Shown here in pieces: positions 1 through 5,947 of a DNA stretch of 9,029 nucleotides. The stretch covers positions 1 to 9,029 of the forward strand of contig DASPMY010000055.1 of the NCBI GenBank assembly GCA_035626815.1. The letters are read 5' to 3'. The stretch's first letter is position 1. Every line of letters starts with the position of its first letter. The DNA is from Croceibacterium_A sp035626815 (GTDB taxonomy: Bacteria > Pseudomonadota > Alphaproteobacteria > Sphingomonadales > Sphingomonadaceae). Position numbers and translations under genes: made by a program. The notes under the pieces were generated by a model. The model ran no database searches. It saw only the letters and a program-made list of their open reading frames with translations, and was not told where the DNA came from.

Positions 1-313
1 CGACTTCCTCGCGCCGGTCGCGAGCTTCGCGCCCAACGGCTTCGGCCTCTACGACATGGCCGGCAATGCCTGGGAATGGACCGCCGACTGCTTCGTGCCC
101 GGCTACGCGGTCCAGCCGCGCGACGGCTCCGCCCATGAGGACGCCGAGCGGTGCGGGAGGCGCACGACGCGCGGCGGTTCGATGGGCTATGCGATCTTCG
201 ACTTCCGCTCGGCCCAGCGCAACTCGGCGATCGTCTCGAACTTGCGCGGCGGCGACGTCGGCTTCCGCGTCGCCCGCGACCTGCCGGCGGCCGGCGCGGA
301 AGGCGGGGGCTGA
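1..313 (+). CDS. SUMF1/FGE-sulfatase-domain protein, C-terminal part (5' end outside window)
   Basis: The reading frame is open from base 2 and stops at TGA 311-313, leaving about 103 residues. The visible part matches the end of the formylglycine-generating-enzyme fold (FGE-sulfatase, SUMF1). It has NGFGLYDMAGNAWEWTADC, then a second Cys in ERCGRRTTRGGSM, then RSAQRN and GFRVARDL at the end. Members of this family share a C-type-lectin-like fold and include true sulfatase activators, PvdO and EgtB-like enzymes, and many proteins of unknown role. The cysteine pair that true aerobic FGEs use for catalysis, located between RGGSW and the RxAxR motif, is absent: only GYAIFDF lies between RGGSM and RSAQR. 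The two Cys that are present (in TADC and ERCG) look like the structural pair seen in a common bacterial subgroup. A sulfatase-activating role is therefore unlikely. The stop overlaps the next start by one base, so it is the first visible gene of an operon. Confidence 0.88.
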   Translation, partial: DFLAPVASFAPNGFGLYDMAGNAWEWTADCFVPGYAVQPRDGSAHEDAERCGRRTTRGGSMGYAIFDFRSAQRNSAIVSNLRGGDVGFRVARDLPAAGAEGGG

Positions 314-792
314 TGGCGGCGCTCGCCTGGATCGAGCAGACGCGGCTCTCGCTGTTCGTGCGGGAGGATTTCTACGCCTATTTCGTGCTGCTGATCTTCC
401 ACGCCTGGGGGATGGCGCTGCTGGTCGGCGGGGGGGTGGCGGTGTCGCTGCGGGTGCTCGGAATAGCATCCGGGGCGCGGCTGGAGCGGTTCCGCGGGTT
501 CCTGCCGGCGATGTGGCTCGGCGCGGGCCTGGCGGTGGTCTCGGGCCTCGGGCTGCTCGCCGGCTATCCGGCCAAGGCGCTGACCAACTGGGTGTTCGCG
601 CTCAAGTTCGCCTGCCTGATCGGCGCCGCCGTGCTGGTGGCGCGGATCGCCCGCGAGGTGCTGGCGCGCGGCGAGCCGGTCCCGCCGCGCGGGCGGCTGA
701 TGGCCGCGGCCGCGCTGGCGCTGTGGCTCGGCGGCGTCGCCTGCGGCAAGCTGCTGCTCTATACCAACTCGATCCTGCTGACGACCGACTGA
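313..792 (+). CDS. Four-helix integral membrane protein, DUF6644-like (first of a tandem pair)
   Basis: 159 residues starting at ATG 313. This start overlaps the upstream TGA (TGATG) and has purine-rich GGAAGGCGGGGG just before it, so it is better than any earlier in-frame codon. Four hydrophobic segments are visible at about residues 21-48, 63-84, 93-112 and 130-150, with short polar connections, and the protein has no signal peptide. His30 lies in helix 1 in the context IFHAWGMALL; a NW..xLK motif opens helix 3 (TNWVFALK). The next gene has the same arrangement (VHFTG in helix 1, NPAWQVK before helix 3), so the two look like diverged duplicates. From memory they resemble the DUF6644 group of uncharacterised bacterial membrane proteins; that name is a recollection, not a search result. 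A conserved His inside a helix could ligate heme, but this is inference. No enzymatic motif is seen. Confidence 0.82.
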   Translation: MAALAWIEQTRLSLFVREDFYAYFVLLIFHAWGMALLVGGGVAVSLRVLGIASGARLERFRGFLPAMWLGAGLAVVSGLGLLAGYPAKALTNWVFALKFACLIGAAVLVARIAREVLARGEPVPPRGRLMAAAALALWLGGVACGKLLLYTNSILLTTD

Positions 793-1325
793 TGGTGCAG
801 GACCCGATCTTCGACCCGGTCGCGATCCTGGTGTGGGGCATCGACGCCGGGGTGTTCGATTTCATGAACTCGCGGTGGGGCTGGCCGATTGCCGAGATCG
901 TCCATTTCACCGGAATCTGCCTGCTGATCGGCGCGGTCGGGATGTTCGACCTGAGGATGGTCGGCCTCGTGCGCGGGCTCTCGCTCAAGGCGCTGCACAG
1001 GCTGGTGCCGTTCGGCGTGCTCGGGTTCGGGCTCAGCGCCGCCAGCGGGCTCATGTTCGTCGTCGCCGCGCCCGACCAGTACCTCTACAACCCGGCGTGG
1101 CAGGTGAAGATGGCGTTGCTGGCGGTCGCCGGGCTCAACATGGCGCTGTTCTACCTCGTCGCCTCGCGGCGGGTCGCGTTGCTCGGGCCCGACGACAGTC
1201 CGCCCGTCGCCGCCCGGCTGTTCGCCGCCGTCTCGCTCGCCAGCTGGTTCGGGGTCATCGCCGCCGGGCGGGTGATCACCGCGTTCCGCCCACCGAGCTG
1301 GTTCTGGTGCGCGTGGTGCGCCTAG
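792..1325 (+). CDS. Four-helix integral membrane protein, DUF6644-like (second of the pair), with C-terminal CxxC
   Basis: 177 residues from ATG 792, which overlaps the stop of the preceding gene by one base (TGATG). There is no separate Shine-Dalgarno sequence here, so translation is probably coupled. Hydrophobic segments lie at about residues 32-57, 70-93, 103-124 and 141-165. His38 in helix 1 (EIVHFTGICLL) and NPAWQVKMALL before helix 3 align with the matching motifs of the upstream protein, indicating duplication. An N-terminal extension of about 25 residues precedes helix 1. The protein ends in RPPSWFWCAWCA, an unusual Trp-rich tail with a CxxC pair at residues 173-176, absent from the first copy. 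The two may form a heterodimer in the inner membrane, but the function is unknown. The TAG stop overlaps the stop of the convergent peptidase gene. Confidence 0.82.
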   Translation: MVQDPIFDPVAILVWGIDAGVFDFMNSRWGWPIAEIVHFTGICLLIGAVGMFDLRMVGLVRGLSLKALHRLVPFGVLGFGLSAASGLMFVVAAPDQYLYNPAWQVKMALLAVAGLNMALFYLVASRRVALLGPDDSPPVAARLFAAVSLASWFGVIAAGRVITAFRPPSWFWCAWCA

Positions 1326-4144
1326 CCGCCTAACCCGCCGCTCGACAGGTCGAGCTCGGCCGCCGGGATCACCGTCACGTCGGGCCGGATCCGGCGCAAG
1401 TCGTCGAGGAACTGCGCGGCGTCGCCGACAACGATCAGCGAGGCCTGCGCCGGCGATACGTAACGTCGCGCGACTTCCGCCGCCGCTTCGGGCGAGACCT
1501 CCGCGAGCCGCTCGGCGTAGCGCGCCGCCTCGCCCGGCTCGAGGCCTTGCAGCAGCAGCCCGGCGACGAGCGTGTTGAACCCGCTGCCGGTCTCGAGCTG
1601 GCGCGTCACCGACCCGCCGAGGTAGAGCCGCCGCTTGTGCAGCGCGTCGGCCGCCGCCGGCTGGCTGGCGAGCGCGGCGAACTGGTCGAGGATCACTTGG
1701 GCGACCTCGTCGGCGCTCTCGTTCTTGGTCTGCGCGGTGGCCGCGAGCACCGCTTCGTCGGCGCGCGAGGGGAACGAGCTGTAGGCGCCGTAGCTGAGCC
1801 CTCGCTTGGTCCGCACTTCCTCGAACAGGCGCCCGTTCGAGCCGACCCCGAGGACGCTGTTGGCGAGCAGCAGCGGGTAGTAGTCGGGGCTGGCGCGCGG
1901 CCCGACGCGGACGCCCGCGAGGACCGCCGCCTGGCCCGCCTCGGGCATGTCGATGACGATCGTGCGCGGCGCGGGGGCTTGCCCCGCTGGGTGCTCAACC
2001 GGGCGCGGCGCGGGCGCGGCCGAGCGCCATTGGCCGAACAGCGCCTCGGCGATCCGCGCCGCTTCCGCCGGGGCAATGCCGCCGCTGACGACGATCTGCG
2101 CCGTCGCCGGGTGCCAGCGCGCCTCGCGCCAGGCGACGAGGTCCGCCCGGCCGATCTGCGGCAGGCTGGCGACGGTGGCGACCGAGCCGTACGGCGCGGC
2201 GCCGTAGAACAGCCGCGGAGCGATCATCGTCGCCAGCGCGCCGGGGTCCTTGAGCGCGACCTTGAGGCTGTCGATCGTCCGCGCCCGCTCGCGCTCGAGC
2301 TCGTCTTCGGGATAATCGGCGTGGCGGATGACGTCGGCCATCACCGCGCCGGCGGCCGCGAGATTGGCGGCCGGCGCGGTCAGGCTGAAGATCACGCCGT
2401 CGGGGCTGGCGCTGGCCCCCATCGTCGCGCCGAGGCTTTCGAGCGCGGCGGCGATCTGCTCGGCCGAGCGGGTCGGGGTGCCCTTGTCGGCGACCAGCGC
2501 GGCCAACTCGGCGAGCCCCACCTTGCCCGCGGGATCGGTCGCCGTGCCGCCCGGCAGGACCACGGTCATCGTCGCCAGCGGCACCTCGCCGGTCTGCGCG
2601 CTGACCAGGCGGATGCCGTTGGCGAGCCGGCTCTCGACGATCTCGGCGCGGGCGACTTGCGGCGCGGCGATGGGCGGCGGGGGCGCCTCCCGGCCGGCCT
2701 CGTCGCGCAGCAGCGCCGGCTCGCCGACCGGCGGCGGGACGGTGGCGAACGCCGGCATCGGCGCCGGGTTGGCGTATGTCGCGGGCTCGCCGCTGCCCTG
2801 GTTGTAGGTGAAGGTGACCGCGCTCTCGGGCTTCAGCCATTCGCGGGCGACGCGCTGGACGTCGGCGACGGTCACCGCGGCGATCTGCTGCAGCCGCCGG
2901 TCGGCCGCGTGCGGATCGCCGATCGTCACCAGCGCCTCGCCGAGCGCGAAGGCGCGGCCCGAGGCGGTCTCCCGGCTGCTCAGCTCGGCGGCGAACAGCT
3001 CGTTCTTGGCCTCGCGCAGCTCGGCCTCGGTGACCGGCTCTGCACGCACGCGCTCGAGCTCTGCGGCGATCAGCCCGGCCACTTCGCCCTGGTCGGTCGC
3101 CGGGTTGATGATCGCGAACGGCGCGAGGAAGCCGCCTTCCTGCGTGCTGTCGAGGTATTCGGCGACCTCGACGGCCTTGCCGGTGCGGACCAGCGCCTTG
3201 TGCAGCCGGCTGTTCTCGCCGGCGGACAGGATCATGTCGAGCACGGTCAGCGCCGGCAGATCCGGATGCGCCGCCTCGGGTAGCTGGTAGATCGCGCCGA
3301 CCGCGGGCAGCGGCACGTTGGGCCCCGTCCCGGCGACGCTGCGCGGGCGCGTCCGGCCCGGCTCGCGCGCCGCCACCTCGATCGACTGCGGCCGGGCGCG
3401 GGGCGGGATCGCGGCGAAGTAGCGCTCGACCAGCGCGCGCAGGCCGGCAGGGTCGAAGTTGCCGGCGACGATCAGCGTCGCGGTGTCGGGCCCGTAATAG
3501 GCCTGGTGAAACGCCCGCGCGTCGGCCAGCGTCGCCGAATCGAGCTGCTCGATCGAGCCGATGCCCGGGCGCCGCTGGGGCAGGACGTCGTAGGCGTTCT
3601 CGGCCAGCAGGAAGCGCTGCATGATGCCATACGGCGGCGCCAGCACGCGCTGGCGCAGCTCCTCCTTGACGATCGACCGCTCGCGCTCGAACACCTCGTC
3701 GTCGACGACCGGGCGGGCCATGCGCTCGGCATGGGTCCACAGCATCGTCTCGAGGTACTCCGCCGGGACGATCTCGAAGTAGTTGGTGCGGTCGTCGCCG
3801 GTCGAGGCGTTGCGCTGCCCGCCGACGTCCTCGGTCAGGCGGTTGATCATGTTGTACGGCATGTTCTCGGTCTTGCGGCTGAGAATATGCTCGAACAGGT
3901 GGGCGAAGCCCGAGCGCCCCTCGGGATCGTTCTTCGAGCCGACCTCGTACCACATCGAGGTCATCACGTTGGCGGTGGTCGGGTCGGGAATGGCGATGAC
4001 CCTCAGGCCGTTGCCGAGCTTCCATTCGGTGAACTCGATCGGCGGGGCGGTGACCATTGCCGGCGCGGCCTCCTGCGCGGCCATCGGCGCGGCGGCGAGA
4101 ATGGCGGCCGACGCGCAGCCGGCGAGCCAGAGTTCACGAAGCAT
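1322..4144 (-). CDS. Secreted M16 (pitrilysin/insulinase-type) zinc peptidase, two M16 domains in one chain
   Basis: 940 residues. The start ATG at 4144 is preceded by GGGGGACTGC, a good ribosome site, and gives a signal peptide (hydrophobic residues 5-22, likely cleavage after MAA at about residue 23), so the enzyme is exported. The first M16 half (about 35-470) has the inverted zinc motif HLFEH (His82, Glu85, His86) and the distal Glu in IVKEEL (Glu161/Glu162, about 75 residues on), so it is the catalytic half. A Pro/Ala-rich linker at about 463-500 leads to the second half (about 500-930). This half has no HxxEH but keeps the conserved FEEVRTKRGLSYGAYS block (774-789), typical of the inactive partner domain. 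Such proteins close like a clamshell on unfolded peptides; the periplasm is the likely location. Size and layout are normal for fused M16 proteins of proteobacteria. The gene is monocistronic, divergent from the radical SAM gene and convergent with the membrane-protein operon. Confidence 0.93.
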   Translation of the reverse strand: MLRELWLAGCASAAILAAAPMAAQEAAPAMVTAPPIEFTEWKLGNGLRVIAIPDPTTANVMTSMWYEVGSKNDPEGRSGFAHLFEHILSRKTENMPYNMINRLTEDVGGQRNASTGDDRTNYFEIVPAEYLETMLWTHAERMARPVVDDEVFERERSIVKEELRQRVLAPPYGIMQRFLLAENAYDVLPQRRPGIGSIEQLDSATLADARAFHQAYYGPDTATLIVAGNFDPAGLRALVERYFAAIPPRARPQSIEVAAREPGRTRPRSVAGTGPNVPLPAVGAIYQLPEAAHPDLPALTVLDMILSAGENSRLHKALVRTGKAVEVAEYLDSTQEGGFLAPFAIINPATDQGEVAGLIAAELERVRAEPVTEAELREAKNELFAAELSSRETASGRAFALGEALVTIGDPHAADRRLQQIAAVTVADVQRVAREWLKPESAVTFTYNQGSGEPATYANPAPMPAFATVPPPVGEPALLRDEAGREAPPPPIAAPQVARAEIVESRLANGIRLVSAQTGEVPLATMTVVLPGGTATDPAGKVGLAELAALVADKGTPTRSAEQIAAALESLGATMGASASPDGVIFSLTAPAANLAAAGAVMADVIRHADYPEDELERERARTIDSLKVALKDPGALATMIAPRLFYGAAPYGSVATVASLPQIGRADLVAWREARWHPATAQIVVSGGIAPAEAARIAEALFGQWRSAAPAPRPVEHPAGQAPAPRTIVIDMPEAGQAAVLAGVRVGPRASPDYYPLLLANSVLGVGSNGRLFEEVRTKRGLSYGAYSSFPSRADEAVLAATAQTKNESADEVAQVILDQFAALASQPAAADALHKRRLYLGGSVTRQLETGSGFNTLVAGLLLQGLEPGEAARYAERLAEVSPEAAAEVARRYVSPAQASLIVVGDAAQFLDDLRRIRPDVTVIPAAELDLSSGGLGG
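1337..1360 (+). terminator. Candidate hairpin just after the membrane-protein operon
   Basis: GCTCGAC (1340-1346) and GTCGAGC (1349-1355) are perfect inverted repeats separated by AG. A further GCC/GGC pair (1337-1339 with 1358-1360) can form across a two-base bulge. The hairpin begins 11 bases after the TAG stop of the plus-strand operon, but lies inside the last codons of the convergent peptidase gene. No T-run follows, so it would be at best a Rho-independent-like structure without a U tract, or a 3' stabiliser. Confidence 0.3.
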
Positions 4145-4250
4145 GCAGTCCCCCGGATTCGGTTTCCCAGGCGCCCAGCCAAGCGCGGGTCGGCGCGCCG
4201 ATCCGCCGCCAATCGACCAAGCGGCGATTCGGCTCGGCGATCGTCGGCGG

Positions 4251-4282
4251 TTGACAGGTTGACACAGTCCAGGGCGGACAAT
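4251..4282 (+). promoter_or_regulatory. Possible promoter for the radical SAM gene
   Basis: A perfect -35 hexamer TTGACA occurs at 4251-4256 and again at 4259-4264. GACAAT (4277-4282) matches four of six bases of the -10 consensus, but the spacers (20 and 12 bases) are not the preferred 17, so the pairing is weak. If used, the transcript would have a leader of about 220 bases before the GTG at 4513. A second TTGACG at 4336-4341 is another -35 candidate. Confidence 0.28.
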
Positions 4283-4344
4283 CGCCCGCGCCCCGAAACC
4301 GCCCATTCGCGTCGCGAAGCGGCTTGGGAGATCGATTGACGCGG

Positions 4345-4359
4345 GCCATGCGCCATGGC
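4345..4359. repeat. 15-bp interrupted palindrome, possible operator
   Basis: GCCATG and CATGGC are perfect 6-bp inverted repeats around a 3-base centre CGC. The element lies four bases after a TTGACG -35-like hexamer (4336-4341) in the divergent intergenic region, a place where a dimeric regulator could bind. No regulator gene is in the window, and a 15-bp palindrome can arise by chance in GC-rich DNA. Confidence 0.3.
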
Positions 4360-4500
4360 TGGCAAATTCCGCCGGTGTAGGACAGCGAAATCGCCACCGC
4401 CGGCGCCGGTAGCCGCGGTGGTTGGCAACCCCGGCGTCGCGGCTTGAACTCGCGCCCCGCTTTCGGGCACGAAGACGATGGGGCCGCGACAGAGGCGCCC

Positions 4501-4509
4501 GAGGGGAGA
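4501..4509 (+). promoter_or_regulatory. Shine-Dalgarno that fixes the radical SAM start
   Basis: GAGGGGAGA lies three bases before GTG 4513. It is the strongest ribosome-binding site in the window. It selects this GTG over an in-frame TTG at 4444, whose extra 23 residues carry no family similarity and which has no purine-rich sequence in front. Confidence 0.75.
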
Positions 4510-4512
4510 CAC

Positions 4513-5934
4513 GTGGCGCGGCGCATCAAGATCGTTCTCTACAACCCGCGCGCGGTGTTCTTCCAGATGCCGCTGGCGCTGCTGGCGGTCGGCTCGCACC
4601 TCGATCCGGAACGCTACGAGGTGGTGATCGTCGATGGTCGGCTCGAGGCCGACGCGGCGGCGGCGGTGCTGGCGCAGCTCGACGGGGCGGCCTGCCTCGG
4701 CGTCACCGTGCTGACCGGGGCGCCGATCCTCGACGCGGTGGCGATCTCGCGCGCGGCCAAGGCGGCGCGGCCCGAGCTGCCGGTGGTGTGGGGTGGTTGG
4801 CACCCGTCTATGTTTGCCCGCGAATGTCTCGCCGAGCCGTCGGTCGACGTGACCGTGCAAGGCCAAGGCGAGGAGACATTCGCCGAGATCGTCGAGCGGC
4901 TGCTCGACGGGCGCTCGCTCGACGGCTGCGCCGGCTGCGCGTTCCGCCGCGAGGACGGCACGATCCAGGTCAATCCGCCGCGCGCGCTACGCGCGGTCAA
5001 CGCCTTCCGCGAGCACGATTACTCGCTGATCCCGGTCGAGCGCTATTTCGCGCTCAAGGGCAAGCGCCAGCTCGACTTCATCTCCTCGCAAGGGTGCAAC
5101 TTCCGCTGCGCGTTCTGCTCGGACCCGTTCGTCTACGGGCGCCGGTGGGTCGGGCTCGACCCGGTGAGGATGGGCACGCGGCTCAAGCAGCTGTGGGACC
5201 GCTACCGCTTCGACGACGTCAACTTCCAGGACGAGACCTTCTTCACCAAGCGCGAGCGGGTGAAGGGCTTCGCCGAGCAGGTCATCGCCGCCGGCATGAA
5301 GATCACCTGGGCCGGGACGATGCGCGCCGACCAGGGCGTGCGGCTGCCCGACGAGGTGTGGCGGCTGTGCAAGCGCTCGGGCTTGCGGCGGCTGCTGGTC
5401 GGCGTCGAATCGGGCTCCGACGAGATGCTGCTGCGCATCCGCAAGGACGTCACGCTCGACCAGGTGTTCCACACCGCCGGGAAGATGGTCGAGCACGGCC
5501 TTGCCGGGCATTTCCCGTTCATCGTCGGCTTCCCCGACGAGAGCGACGACAGCATCGCGGCGACGATCGCGGTGGCGCGGCGGTTGCGGGCGATGAGCCC
5601 CGAGTTCCTGACGCCGATCTACTACTTCAAGCCCTACCCCGGCAGCGCCATCGTCACCGAGGCCGTCGCCAAAGGGTTCAAGCTGCCCGAGACGCTCGAG
5701 GAGTGGGCCGGGTTCGACTACGTCCAGGGCGATCCGGGCCCGTGGGTCTCGCCCGAAAAATTCCGCCTGATCGAGCGCTTCAAGTTCTTCCACGACCTCG
5801 CCTGGCGCCCGGTGCACCCGGCCGAGAAGCCGCTGCAGCAGCTCGCCCGCTACCGCTGCCGCCGCAACGACTACCGCTGGCCGCTCGAGATGGCGATCGT
5901 CCGCGCCTACCGCTCGGAGCCCGTGCTGTCCTGA
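4513..5934 (+). CDS. B12-binding-domain radical SAM protein (class B type)
   Basis: 473 residues from GTG 4513. The N-terminal domain (about 5-135) has the Rossmann-like cobalamin-binding layout: RIKIVLYNPR at the start, GGWHPS (94-99) and VQGQGEETF (115-123). It lacks the DxHxxG motif, so it would bind B12 without a histidine ligand, as is usual in this class. The radical SAM core follows, with CNFRCAFC (Cys195, Cys199, Cys202) for the 4Fe-4S cluster, NFQDETF (237-243), VGVESGSDEML (296-306) and VGFPDES (338-344). The C-terminal part (about 370-473) contains YYFKPYPGS. The family includes methyltransferases and ring-forming enzymes such as BchE and HpnP; the substrate here cannot be read from sequence. 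The gene stands alone, with no biosynthetic partner in view. It converges on hslU with a 3-bp gap. The enzyme is presumably cytoplasmic, as there is no signal peptide or membrane segment. Confidence 0.92.
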   Translation: MARRIKIVLYNPRAVFFQMPLALLAVGSHLDPERYEVVIVDGRLEADAAAAVLAQLDGAACLGVTVLTGAPILDAVAISRAAKAARPELPVVWGGWHPSMFARECLAEPSVDVTVQGQGEETFAEIVERLLDGRSLDGCAGCAFRREDGTIQVNPPRALRAVNAFREHDYSLIPVERYFALKGKRQLDFISSQGCNFRCAFCSDPFVYGRRWVGLDPVRMGTRLKQLWDRYRFDDVNFQDETFFTKRERVKGFAEQVIAAGMKITWAGTMRADQGVRLPDEVWRLCKRSGLRRLLVGVESGSDEMLLRIRKDVTLDQVFHTAGKMVEHGLAGHFPFIVGFPDESDDSIAATIAVARRLRAMSPEFLTPIYYFKPYPGSAIVTEAVAKGFKLPETLEEWAGFDYVQGDPGPWVSPEKFRLIERFKFFHDLAWRPVHPAEKPLQQLARYRCRRNDYRWPLEMAIVRAYRSEPVLS

Positions 5935-5947
5935 GCGCTACAGCACG
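5922..5947. terminator. Hairpin spanning the convergent stop codons of the radical SAM gene and hslU
   Basis: CGTGCTGT (5922-5929) and ACAGCACG (5940-5947) are perfect 8-bp inverted repeats around a 10-base loop. The loop contains the TGA of the radical SAM gene (5932-5934) and most of the TAG complement of hslU (5938-5940). Because the two genes are only 3 bp apart, any terminator must overlap coding sequence, and this hairpin would work in both directions. Neither side is followed by a T-run. Confidence 0.42.

Larger units (their letters stand above)
4145..4512. other. Divergent intergenic region between the peptidase and radical SAM genes
   Basis: 368 bases with no convincing gene on either strand. 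It must hold both promoters. Visible structure includes a perfect tandem 8-mer GGTTGACA x2 (4249-4264); an odd palindrome GCCATG-CGC-CATGGC (4345-4359); and a stem CCACCGC/GCGGTGG (4394-4400 with 4415-4421) followed by GGTTGGCAACC (4420-4430). CGCGGC (4438-4443) can pair with GCCGCG (4483-4488) around a smaller CCCG/CGGG hairpin (4456-4467). The right half is therefore a potentially structured leader for the radical SAM gene. I found no match to the conserved boxes of the cobalamin riboswitch. Confidence 0.6.

Noticed and set aside
1547..3283. Open frame of 578 codons on the plus strand, opposite the peptidase
   Set aside because: It is rich in Arg, Gly and Asp with no motif, and lies wholly antisense to a well-supported M16 gene. 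High GC at third positions keeps the opposite frame open.
1995..4025. Open frame of 676 codons on the minus strand, overlapping the peptidase in another frame
   Set aside because: Its product is an Arg-rich low-complexity shadow. The M16 frame carries HLFEH, a signal peptide and both domains.
4114..4144. Lipobox-like LAGC near the N terminus of the peptidase
   Set aside because: Only six residues precede it, too few for a lipoprotein signal. The hydrophobic stretch continues after it, so ordinary signal-peptidase cleavage is more likely.
4144..4306. Upstream extension of the peptidase to a start at 4306
   Set aside because: The extra 54 residues have no family similarity and would bury the signal peptide. 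ATG 4144 has a good ribosome site.
4380..4512. Cobalamin riboswitch before the B12-binding radical SAM gene
   Set aside because: I could not find the conserved GCCACTG box or the other core elements. The region has stems but no recognisable riboswitch signature.
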